From Branchinecta lynchi (lineage: Eukaryota > Arthropoda > Branchiopoda > Anostraca > Branchinectidae), in contig JAKZAP010000007.1 of the NCBI GenBank assembly GCA_023053575.1, positions 19,183,464-19,247,463 on the forward strand: 64,000 nucleotides of DNA, given 5' to 3'. Position 1 is the first letter of the stretch; the number at the start of each line of letters is the position of its first letter. Position numbers and translations under genes: made by a program. The notes below the pieces were generated by a model, which worked only from the letters and a program-made list of their open reading frames with translations, was not told the origin of the DNA and did not search any database. Shown here one piece after another: positions 55,247 through 64,000 of this stretch.

Positions 55247-57769
55247 TTATTTAACTAGTACACTCTTTAAGAATTGGCATATTTTAAGTATCTTAGCTTT
55301 ATTTTTTGTTTCAAGAATATCGGTGAACTTGATAGTATACCCATTAAGAAAGTGTCTCCTGAGGTCTGAGAGTTGCTCGCATTCAACCAGAAAATGGCCC
55401 TCTTCCTCTGTATTAAAACACAGGGGGCATTGTCGCTTACTATTTGGGATCTTAAAATCCCAATTACTCCGACCACGTACTGGCAGGCAGTTCGCTCGTA
55501 GCTGAAACCACAGGCGCAGGCTCTCCGCCGGTAGGTATAGCTTGAAGTAAAATTCCATTCCGAAAATCTGCTTAACTTCTTTGTAATATTTTAATGTATC
55601 TGAATTTTGTGTCCGTTCGTACCAAGCCTGAATCTCTTGTTCTTCTAACACTCTTGTGAATTCACGTATGAAGCTAGTCGGGTCTCCTTCCGGCCCTTTT
55701 CCTTCATTCCATATGTACGAAAGACCTGCATTATCTAAAAGTTTTTTAACCTGGAGCGGCCATGAATTTCGCTTTTTAGTCGATAGTGCTTCCAGGTAAG
55801 CTTGCTTAAGCAGTCTCCTCTCTGGTAAAGATATAACTTTTGCCCAGAACCTTATTATTTGGGTTAATCTACGTTTCCTTAGTGAAAAAAGTCCCAGATC
55901 CCCTTTTACTGCCTGGCTGTGGGTCGTCTGGTGTAAACCAATAAGTCTCTTGAAATACTGAAGCTGTATTGTCTCTAGTTGGGGGGCAGTTTCAAATCCC
56001 CAAAGCTCTGCACCGTAGTGAATTGTTGGCGTCACTCTCGACATGAAAATTTGTTTATGAATTTTTATGTGCTTAATTCCTGATAGCGTCCCTTTACGAA
56101 GTATTGCGCTTGTCACTCCTCTTCCCCTATTTGCCATCTCTTTTACATGGTATTTCCATCCTCCTACTTCTGAAAAAATTATCCCCAAATATTTAAAACT
56201 AGGCTTTGTAGATACTTGCTCTTGTCTATAATAAAATTTTGGCGGTTCTGTCTCATTTCTTTCTTTCTTGCCGAATATCACAACTACAGTTTTCTTAACA
56301 TTTAGCGTTGGCTTCTTTTTCTCCAAATATTCTGATAGGATATCTAACAGGGTTTGAAGCTCTTGTGGTGACTTTGCTATTAATGCTGCGTCGTCAGCAA
56401 ACAGCAGTAGTGATATAACTAAGTTTCCGAGTCGCACGGTTGGTGCCCAACGCTTTTCGAAAAACTCCTTCATATCATTTATAAAAATGCAGAATAATCT
56501 TGGAGAGAGCGCGCTTCCTTGCTTCACCCCGCTATTCCAATCAAATGGGCGGGAAAGTCCCTTGTGAAATATTTTTACTACTGCTTTAGATCCAATATAC
56601 ATTCCAGAAATTAGTCTAACAAAAAATCGAGGTAACCCTATTCTTATCATTTCTACGCACAGCAGCACTCTATCCACTTTATCAAATGCCTTTTCAAAAT
56701 CTATGAAAGCAACGTAAAGTTTATCTTTTCCTTTCCCATATTTCTCAATTAAAGTCTTCAATATAAATGCACGATCTATTGCGTTATAACCTTCCCGGAA
56801 ACCTCCTTGTTCTTCCTTCATAACTTCATTACTTTCCAACCATCGAGCCAGCCTACTATCCAAAATCTTTTCTAAAACTTTACTTATGCACGGAATTAGT
56901 GATATCGGTCTGTAGTTCGCGTGGACATTGGGGTCTCCTTTCTTGAAAATGGGGATTAGTATAGATGTTTTCCAAGCATCTAGCCATTCTGACGAGCTAA
57001 GTATCGCGTTAAATAGAAGTAACAATAGGGGCATGAGTGTTGGCCAGCACTTTTGGTAGACGCGCGTGGGAATTCCGTCAGCCCCGGGTGCTGAACCTCC
57101 TTTCATATGCTTGAGCGATTCTTCAATTTCTTCTCTCGATATCTGCCGTAGCAGCTCATCATCCGACTCTTTCTGAGGCCTAATTACTTCCTCATTCAAC
57201 TGTTTAAATTCATTTCCCTGCCACTCCTTTAGATCATTTCCCCCCATATCTGATGCGAAATATTCGGGCCACGTTTCTGGCTCCGGTGCGTTACCGTGCT
57301 TCTTTTCTGTCGTATTATTAACTTTCCTCCAAAATAATTTCCAGCCTATCCGCAAAAACCTTCCAAGCTGCCTAACCCCAAACAAACTTTTCTCCTTAAA
57401 CTTTTCCACCAACCAACCTTCCCCGAAAGTCTGCTCCCCAAATATTTCAACTCTCAAATCCTTCAGTTCCACACATTCGCACATAAAATGAAACAAATTC
57501 TCGTCCACACAACCACACACAGGGCAGAAGCAAAGACCACTAGACCGCCCCCTTACACTTCCCATATATTTACTCCGAATCCCCAGGGGGAGGCTATCAC
57601 TATGAGCGCTAACAGTCAATTTTAATTTCTCCGAAGATAACCCTCCTTTAAAAAACATTTCTAGACCCCAAAACTCTTTGGCCTTAGCGTAAAGATTCAT
57701 CGACGGTTTAAAATCCTTCTCACGGTGCCATTTTTGGATTTCTTGGTCTTGTAGGACCCGTTGAACCAC
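55247..57769 (-). CDS. LINE ORF2-type protein: reverse transcriptase fused behind a foreign LINE tail
   Basis: 840 codons on the minus strand; the open frame extends to a stop near 57,880 without an ATG, the first codon here being GTG. Residues about 267-535 are a non-LTR reverse transcriptase (PIFKKGDPNVHANYRPISLI, FIDFEKAFDKVD with catalytic Asp357, GVKQGSALSPRLF, FADDAA at 457-462, FKYLGI). Residues 705-840 are the C-terminal tail with a CX2C..HX4C zinc motif (Cys781, Cys784, His792, Cys797). Residues 5-150 form a second, diverged copy of the same tail (Cys82, Cys85, His94, Cys99), which should end a protein and not begin one. No endonuclease domain lies upstream, so the element is 5' truncated. 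Clade not assigned. The RT core looks intact. Confidence 0.88.
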   Translation of the reverse strand: MVQRVLQDQEIQKWHREKDFKPSMNLYAKAKEFWGLEMFFKGGLSSEKLKLTVSAHSDSLPLGIRSKYMGSVRGRSSGLCFCPVCGCVDENLFHFMCECVELKDLRVEIFGEQTFGEGWLVEKFKEKSLFGVRQLGRFLRIGWKLFWRKVNNTTEKKHGNAPEPETWPEYFASDMGGNDLKEWQGNEFKQLNEEVIRPQKESDDELLRQISREEIEESLKHMKGGSAPGADGIPTRVYQKCWPTLMPLLLLLFNAILSSSEWLDAWKTSILIPIFKKGDPNVHANYRPISLIPCISKVLEKILDSRLARWLESNEVMKEEQGGFREGYNAIDRAFILKTLIEKYGKGKDKLYVAFIDFEKAFDKVDRVLLCVEMIRIGLPRFFVRLISGMYIGSKAVVKIFHKGLSRPFDWNSGVKQGSALSPRLFCIFINDMKEFFEKRWAPTVRLGNLVISLLLFADDAALIAKSPQELQTLLDILSEYLEKKKPTLNVKKTVVVIFGKKERNETEPPKFYYRQEQVSTKPSFKYLGIIFSEVGGWKYHVKEMANRGRGVTSAILRKGTLSGIKHIKIHKQIFMSRVTPTIHYGAELWGFETAPQLETIQLQYFKRLIGLHQTTHSQAVKGDLGLFSLRKRRLTQIIRFWAKVISLPERRLLKQAYLEALSTKKRNSWPLQVKKLLDNAGLSYIWNEGKGPEGDPTSFIREFTRVLEEQEIQAWYERTQNSDTLKYYKEVKQIFGMEFYFKLYLPAESLRLWFQLRANCLPVRGRSNWDFKIPNSKRQCPLCFNTEEEGHFLVECEQLSDLRRHFLNGYTIKFTDILETKNKAKILKICQFLKSVLVK

Positions 57770-58045
57770 CTTACTTACTTCGCCGTGGGTGGCCCCTGGA
57801 CCCTGGCCTTCACACCCCTTGTCAGATATCCCGCGTTGGTCAATCGACTCGGTTCGTAAGGGAATTTCTTCTCCGGGGCTTTACTGAGATATAGCTATTT
57901 GTAGAGGTAGCGGAATTATGATGTTCCGCGCAGCTTATACCCTCCGCTCGTTTGTGTCCGGCAGGGTATCGAAAATATATTCGACTTCACATGGTTTTAT
58001 TACAGAGATAGGTAGACAGAGTTTCCTGCTGTTATTTGTTCTTGA

Positions 58046-59380
58046 TCCAATTTAATAGCCGAAGACACGGCTCCGGTGATTTTTTGGGCGGAGGAATTAG
58101 TTTTTGTATCTGGTAGGAATGTCCCTGTGATTTCGAGAATTTCACAGTTGGTTGCCGCAACCCATGAGAAGATTTTGTGGTTCAAGACTTCAGCTTCAGG
58201 AGTGACGTGATGCGCATGGCTAAGATATCGTTACTACACCCAGTCTCCACTTAAAAATGTATTTAGGCAGTGTCAGTTTCAATCTGGCGATACAAACAAT
58301 ATATGATGAGTATAATAGCATACCATTTTCAGCGGCGCATTAACTGTTTGATATATTCTTGGCAGCTTATCGTCGACGAACTGGGGCTGGATCATTTACA
58401 GACCTCCTAGGAATCTTCGGTCCGGTCACCTCTGATGGAGCAACACATCTAAAAGACATCTGAATACTGAGTGCTTGAAAGTAATGCTGCGGACAGACGA
58501 TCAGGAACTTTTTTAAGGCTTTTTAAATAGCCATCGAGGCTGTCATTCCGGTAACAACCGAGATGGAGGTGTGTTAACTGTTTTAACTTTTCCGAACAGA
58601 AATCCTATCTGGAGGCATCCTTTCTACAGAGCCGAAGGCGATGTTGATATTTTAAACGGCCATCGAGGTTGTCCTCCCGACATCAGGCGTGATAGATGCA
58701 TGTTACCTGTGATAACTTTTTCGAACAGAAATCCTCTCTAGAGGCTCTCTAGAGAAATCCTCATCCTCTCTGGAGGCTGATATGACTTCAATCATCGTCT
58801 CCGGAGGTTGATAAAGTAGTGTCTCTGAAAACTGGTACGATTTTCACACCGCTACCCTCACCTAGTATCAGGTCTATCTCAAATGAACCCTCTATTTTTA
58901 CCAGTACTCATAGGTCGGTATAATACGGATCAAACTTCAGCTTACCAGGTAAGCCTCGTTTAACCCGTCTATTATATCACCCTCTCGTATCTAACGCTAA
59001 CTTTCTGTGTGAAGGTCATCGTAATATTTAACTTTTCTCGAACAGGTATGTAGTGTATATCTTCCTATGTCTCACAGGTAGTTATATCATAACAATGAGT
59101 TCTGCAGAGATGCGACATCGTATCAGCCTCCAGAGAGGATGATACGAAGCCGTATCAGCCTCCAGAGAGGATGATACGAAGCCGTATCAACCTCCGTAGA
59201 AGTTTATCGAGCACTTTTCTACAACTACTGAAAAGTAGAACCTGACCCCCAAAAAGAAATAAAAGACATCACTTTCAGAAAAAAAAAAAAAAAAAAATAC
59301 TAAAACTAATCCAGAAAAAAAATTCTGAAAAACATTAGAGAAATTTTTTTCAAAACTGAAAGAAAATGTTGCTTTCCTAG
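58046..59380. repeat. Unclassified region with short tandem repeats
   Basis: Two units of about 135 bp (58,525 and 58,660) share GCCATCGAGG.TGTC and TTTTCGAACAGAAATCCT. Two units of about 35 bp (59,130-59,205) share GCCTCCAGAGAGGATGATAC. A run of 19 A is at 59,279-59,297. No gene seen. Confidence 0.55.
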
Positions 59381-59389
59381 CTAACCACC

Positions 59390-59480
59390 CTGGGACATAC
59401 CGGCCAGGCAGGGACTCGAATTTCTGCCAGGATTCTCAGCTCACCGCCTGAATGCAGTTCGGTTACGCCGGGATTCTTAA
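59390..59480 (-). repeat. Possible tRNA-derived SINE head
   Basis: On the minus strand GGCAG-AAATTCGAGTCC-CTGCC resembles a tRNA T-arm and B box, with a GGCGTAACCGAA-type block upstream. The loop is too long for a true tRNA and no A-rich tail follows in that orientation, so this is weak. Confidence 0.25.
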
Positions 59481-59600
59481 TTTCGTGATATAAACATTAT
59501 TAAATCGTCACTAAACAATTATTTTTACTTTTATTTTTAGACAATTACTTTTTTTATTCAAACAATGTTTACAACGGATACGTCAGCTACTATTCTTCAT

Positions 59601-59644
59601 CAGCGATATTTCGGCCCCTCTTGGCAAGGGTCCTCGTCAGGCTG
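59601..59644 (-). ncRNA. Hammerhead ribozyme, left arm
   Basis: Minus strand: CAGC (59644-59641), CUGACGA (59640-59634), stem II, GAAA (59612-59609), C59605 before the cleavage point, GCUG (59604-59601). All core bases present. Confidence 0.72.
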
Positions 59645-59780
59645 TCAATCCTCTTGGTCAACGTCGGGGAAGGAAACAAACCTGTAATTAACAGGTTATT
59701 TACAGGTTTGTTTCCTTCCCTGTAATCAACAGATTATTTACAGGTTTGTTTCCTTCCCCGACGTTGACCAAGAGGATTGA

Positions 59781-59824
59781 CAGCCTGACGAGGACCCTTG
59801 CCAAGAAGGGCCGAAATATCGCTG
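59781..59824 (+). ncRNA. Hammerhead ribozyme, right arm
   Basis: CAGC 59781-59784, CUGACGA 59785-59791, stem II GG(A)CCCUU with AAGGGCC, GAAA 59813-59816, C59820 before the cleavage point, GCUG 59821-59824. All core bases present. Confidence 0.74.
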
Positions 59825-59924
59825 ATGAAGAATAGTAGCAGACGTATCCGTTGTAAACATTGTTTCAATAAATGTTTCAAAGTCAGCTTGGGCTCAAAGA
59901 ATATTTAATTACTTTTTTATTTGT

Positions 59925-60095
59925 CGTCATGACATCCGAAAATTCAGCAGATGCTTTTTGGGCGGTTTTCGGCTTTTCCTGGCAATGGTTACTATTCACT
60001 ACATTTCATGCATAATGTTTTTCGCGACGACAGATTACATCGTGATGTCTGTTGAAACCGCGCATCCTTGTGTTATCTGTTATGAAACTTCTGAT
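59925..60095 (+). repeat. CTTCTGACAGTG repeat family, second copy
   Basis: Parallels 19,450-19,645 block by block (TCAGCAGATGCTTTT, TTCCTGGCAATGG, GATGTCTGTTGAAACCGCGC) and ends GAAACTTCTGATAG. The next 270 bp hold nothing recognisable. Confidence 0.6.
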
Positions 60096-60370
60096 AGAGT
60101 ACTATCCTAATCTGGTAGTCAAATTTATGTAGCCTATGCTGAAGACCGGAAAGGAGACTCCGCGATTTTCGATTTTGATTACTCCACGATTTTCAAGGTT
60201 TGCGTTGCTTCTCGCATCAGTATTGTGGTTTGGTCTTGCGCTAGACCCAGAAAAAGCCTACTGTGAACATGGGAGTAACAGCAAACCCATCAGTGATTCG
60301 CAGTAAACTTCGGCTCAGAAGTGGTCACAGTGCCACGCAGTAGGCGGAAACGGCGTTCCCATTTTTATGG

Positions 60371-62463
60371 CAATTGAGCTTACTCAAGTGCCATATAGCG
60401 ATTGTAATTTCTGTCCGTCAGTCGGTCTGTCGGTCCCGGTTTTGCTAGTTCGGGCACTTCCAGATAAGCTAGGACGATGAAACTTGGCAGGCGTACCAGA
60501 AACTGGACCAGATTAAATTAGAAATTGTCGCTTCCTTGATCCGACCATCTGGAGGGGAGTGGAGGGAGGGGGAATCCGGAAAAAATAGGAAAAATGAGAT
60601 ATTTTTAGCTTACGAACGGGTGATCGGATCTTAATGAAACTTGATATATGGAAGGACTTCGTGTCTCAGACCCTCCATTTTAAATCCAGACCGGATCCGG
60701 TGACACTGGGGGGAGTTGGAGGGGGAAAACGGAAATCTTGGAAAACACTTAGAGTGGAGGGATCCGGATGAAACTTGGTGGAAAGTACAAGCAAAAGTCC
60801 TAGATACGTGACTGATATAACCGGAACGGATCCGCTCACTTTGGGGGAGTTGGGGGGGGGGGGAGAAGTCCGAATTTGTAGTGATCCCGCGAGTTCCGTG
60901 CTTCCTGATGTGCTGGGACCCGACCAGATTAAATAGGAAATCGTCAAGTCCCCGATTCGACCATCTGGGGGGGGGGGGGAGGGAGGGAGGGTGAAGCCAA
61001 AATTTGAGGTATTTTAGCTTGCGAACGGGTGATCGGATCTTGATGAAAGTTGATATTTAGGATGACCTCGTGTCTCAGACATCTCACTTTAAATCCGGGC
61101 CGGATCCGATGACACTGGGGGGAGTTGGAGGAGGGAACCGGAAATTTTGAGAAACGCTTAAAGTGGAGTGATCGGGATGAAACTTGGTGGGAAAAACAAG
61201 CAAAGGTCCTAGACACGTCATTGACATAACCGGACCGGATCAGGGCACTGTCGGGGAGTTGGGGTGGGGGTCCGGATTTCTAGCGATCCCGCGAGTTCGG
61301 CATACTTCCTGATGTCCTAGGGCGATGAAACTTGGCAGGTATGTCAGGGATCCGAACAGATTGACTTGAGAAAAGCCGTTTCCCCGACCGGACCATCGTG
61401 GGGGGAGTGGGTGGATGGGGAGTCCAGAATCTAGTGGCGTGCATAACTTTTGAACGGGTGATCGAATTTGAATCAAATTTGTCTGGTGAGCTATCGCCTC
61501 GGACGTTCAGTGTCACGTCCGGGTCGGGTCCGATACCTGTGGGGATTGGGGGGGGGGGGGAACTCAAGAAACTCTAAAAGCAGAGGGATTTGGACGAAAC
61601 TTAATGGATGGAACAAGCATTAGGCCCCGGAAACTTCCGTTCCTAGATCCGAGCATTTTTTGGGGAGCAAGAGAAGAGAAATATGGAAATTGACTTCTAT
61701 AAATTGCGAACGAGTGGTCTGATTCGAGTGAAACTTCATGGGTGATACGAACCGATGGCCTCGACATATAAAACATGCGTTCGAACCATATGCGACCACG
61801 ATTAGGGGAATTGGGGGTGGGGGGACTTTTGACATGCACAAAAACCAAACGGATGGACCGAATGACATGCAAATTCGACAGTTCCGAGTTTATGCGGCCT
61901 AGATTTGTTATTTGGCGTCCGGGCCGGATTCGGCCAAGGTAGGGGGGGGGGGGGGGTACTGGAAACTTGCAGATAGGCTATGCTCCAATTTCAGTAAAAC
62001 TTGATGGATAGGAACAGGGAATTAAGAGATTGGGTCCGAACCGGCTCCGACAACGTTGGTGGGAGGGGGGGGGGGGGGTACCGGAACTTTCCAAAAATGC
62101 TCAGATTCGAGTGAAACTTGATAGATGGTATAAACGAAGATGCTTTAGGTGGTCGATTTTTTTTTTATTCCGAACCAGATTCGGCCACGGTAGGTGGAGA
62201 TAGAGTGAGTCCCGGAAATCGTGTAGCACGTCTAGGGATCAAATAAATGGATTTATTGGGATGAAAGTTTGAACAGTCATGTGCATTTGCTACAGACAAT
62301 CGAGACGATGCCGGAACTGCTCAGAAATGAGTGAAACTAAATATCCTATTTCTATTTTTGAACCGTATTTTTGGATGGCGGGTGTATTTTGTGACGTTCT
62401 CATCTGCTTTCTTGTACAGCCTACTCGTACAAGTGGCATATGAGCTCGTAGCTCTTGTTCTGT
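60371..62463 (+). repeat. CAAGTGCC repeat family, longest copy
   Basis: Complete from the left hairpin (TATGGCAATTG..CAAGTGCCATATA) to the right end (ACAAGTGGCATATGAGCTCG, AGCTCTTGTTC). Made of six or more units of 200-300 bp, each with GATGAAACTTGG, a GGATCCGGTGACACTGGGGG-type block and often a poly-G run (60,857; 60,967; 61,549; 61,941; 62,067). No coding frame; class unknown. Confidence 0.72.
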
Positions 62464-63320
62464 CAGAGGAGACTTCCAACGTTAAGAACTGTTATGACCA
62501 CCTCTCTCTGTACCTACAGTAGCTAACACTGTGAAGCTTTCTAACACTCGTAAAATAAAAACTCCACCACGTAGCCTAGTTCATCCAATTTCCCCCTATT
62601 GCTGGACCTATCCGACCGAAGCAAATACTAATAGTTTTTCTGTTGCAGCATCCCAGATCTGTCTGATTTGTGGATTTTTTTCTGTTCCTAGTTTTTCGAT
62701 TTACTGATACTGACTTTCATCAATAACTTAATTTTTTTACAATAATCCGCCATCCAGTTAACCGACCTATTTACCATTAGAAGCCCTTCGCCCGGCGATG
62801 CAAAAACGGCTTATTCCCGCATCCTCCAGCACTACATGAAACATTCGGATTTCCTTCCTCAGACCGAAAGTAGGTCGGTCGGATATAGCTCCAACCTCAA
62901 TATAAAGGTCGGTTAACTCAGTGGCGAAGTTCCCAAAATCAGTTTAATCTGTATCTTTAAAATACTCTTTTGATTGTCTGATATATAATCGATATTAAAG
63001 GTGAACTTCCGACATCGAGTTTGATATCGGAAAATAACATCGAAACGGCCATTGAAAACAACCTATCCGAGCCGAAGGCGAGGTAGGTTATGAAAATATT
63101 TACCGAGCCGAAAGCGAGCTCCGGCCCAAAATTTGACCGAATCTCAAAAAGGTGTGGGGGGGGGGGGGTGCTGTACCAACCGCATCCCCCCCTTTGCGGC
63201 GCCCCTGGTCATAATATAACTTCATGTAGGACGTAGGAAGTTATGCATTGCATTCACGGGACGGGCTCCTTGTCACGCGGACTTGCTGGCACGAGGTAGG
63301 ATCTTTCCGACTCGTACATG
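62464..63320. other. Unclassified sequence with inverted blocks
   Basis: GTTAACCGACCT at 62,757 and its complement at 62,905, and a GAGCCGAAGGCGAG block repeated at 63,070 and 63,108. Poly-G at 63,157 sits in a GCGGCGCCCCTGG-type transposon end. No gene. Confidence 0.4.
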
Positions 63321-63321
63321 A

Positions 63322-64000
63322 CATTTAAGTTTGCGGTTGCGGGGGAGACCGATAGGCTGGCAGCTTTGGAGGGGAAACCTCTTAACCTTTCATTATTTTC
63401 TGAAACTTTTAATATTTTTGGCCAAAGAGAAAATACCATTTTTTTCAGAAATAAAACAATCATCATATGTTTCTACTGATGAAATAAATAGACTTGAAAA
63501 TAATTCAAAGAGAATTGGATTTATGAACATACAAGGACTCGCCAGCTCTATTGATGAACTAACAAGATTATTGCCAAGAAATCAAATTGATATTTTGGGA
63601 ATTGGTGAAACATTTATCAGTAATGTGACAAAACATAATGTTAAAATTCCGGGATATAACTTCATTGATACAAATCGACAAGTCCATGGAAAAGGTGGGC
63701 TTGGTTTATTTTTGAAAGAAGGAGTGTATTTCAAACGTCTGCCAGAGCTGGAAAAATATGACGTTGAAAAAGTGTGTGAAATTTTGGCTGTTGGTCGGAC
63801 CGGAACCAAAAAACTACAAATTTGTGTCGTATATAAGCCTCCGTCCGCACCAATCCCGCTTCTTCTGCAATCCCTGGAATCTTTATTAGCATCTTTAGAT
63901 GAAAATGATGTTGTGCTGATGGGGGATTTCTATATAAACTTACTTGAATTTGAAGAAAACACTCAAACAACAGAATTTATTACTCTAATGACATCGAAAT
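63322..64000 (+). CDS. LINE endonuclease domain, runs off the right edge
   Basis: Open from 63322 to the window end (226 codons) after TGA at 63319; no convincing start. From 63,508 it reads KRIGFMNIQGLASSIDEL, IDILGIGETF with the catalytic Glu codon at 63607, GKGGLGLFLK, VVYKPPS and VLMGDFYIN. This is the apurinic-type endonuclease that opens ORF2 of CR1/jockey-like non-LTR elements. The Asn of the GDFN motif is Tyr here (TAT at 63931-63933). The RT domain would lie beyond the window. Confidence 0.85.

Larger units (their letters stand above)
53157..58045. mobile_element. MITE with CCAAGAACAAATAATC-type ends, split by two insertions
   Basis: Left end AACAAATAATC at 53162-53172, right end ATTATTTGTTCTTG-like at 58033-58044; flanks TACAA and TCCAA (4 of 5). 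The middle sections 54965-55040 (CTTCCCTCTTCGCCG) and 57,885-58,045 (GCTATTTGTAG, GGGTAT.GAAA.ATATTCGACT) match 6,960-7,271. A hAT element and a LINE occupy the two breaks. Confidence 0.75.
59556..59906. mobile_element. Inverted-pair hammerhead element, complete, with target duplication
   Basis: Two full terminal repeats head to head with about 60 bp between them (ACAGGTTTGTTTCCTTCCC repeated). Flanks share AATTACTTTTTT(T)ATT at 59543-59558 and 59907-59921, a duplication of about 15 bp. Each arm carries an intact ribozyme. No coding part, so it is mobilised in trans if at all. Confidence 0.75.

Noticed and set aside
59390..59480. tRNA gene
   Set aside because: There is a T-arm-like stem and B-box-like sequence, but the loop is too long, no anticodon or acceptor stem can be formed, so at most a SINE relic.

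Overview
The window is eukaryotic, from an invertebrate animal; I cannot place it to phylum. The evidence is one multi-exon gene with GT-AG introns and metazoan protein domains (dystrobrevin), set in non-coding DNA dominated by transposable elements. I see no operons, no rRNA and no confident tRNA.

Layout. Positions 1-25,083 hold ten exons of a dystrobrevin gene on the minus strand. The 5' coding exon is near 25.1 kb and the last exon in view is at 90-300; the 3' end lies off the left edge. All ten exons join in phase (466 codons after correcting two missing bases in the first exon) and give, in order, the EF-hand-like region, a complete ZZ zinc finger, a short linker and the paired coiled coils. 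The introns are packed with nested DNA transposons, LINE tails and ribozyme-bearing repeats.

Positions 24,959-38,848 and 38,949-52,847 are almost the same 13.9 kb sequence, separated by exactly 100 N. The repeat starts at the first base after the gap and ends at the last base before it. This is the pattern of two contigs with unmerged overlapping ends, not of a real tandem duplication. The shared segment carries a broken Penelope-like retroelement (reverse transcriptase plus GIY-YIG endonuclease), 3.3 kb long with a 10-bp target duplication.

Positions 52.8-58.0 kb hold a MITE split by two later insertions: a 1.7 kb hAT element with a perfect 8-bp target duplication, and a LINE with a long reverse transcriptase ORF, itself apparently a LINE inside a LINE. 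Positions 58-63.3 kb hold repeats, and 63.3-64 kb holds the endonuclease domain of another LINE running off the right edge.

The most interesting signal is a family of hammerhead ribozymes (core CUGANGA / GAAA, two-base-pair stem III, type I). They sit at the end of the Penelope-like element and in short elements built as inverted pairs of those ends. One copy has a 7-bp stem I that differs from the other copies by compensatory changes. No search or folding program was run; family names rest on motifs, terminal repeats and target duplications read by eye.
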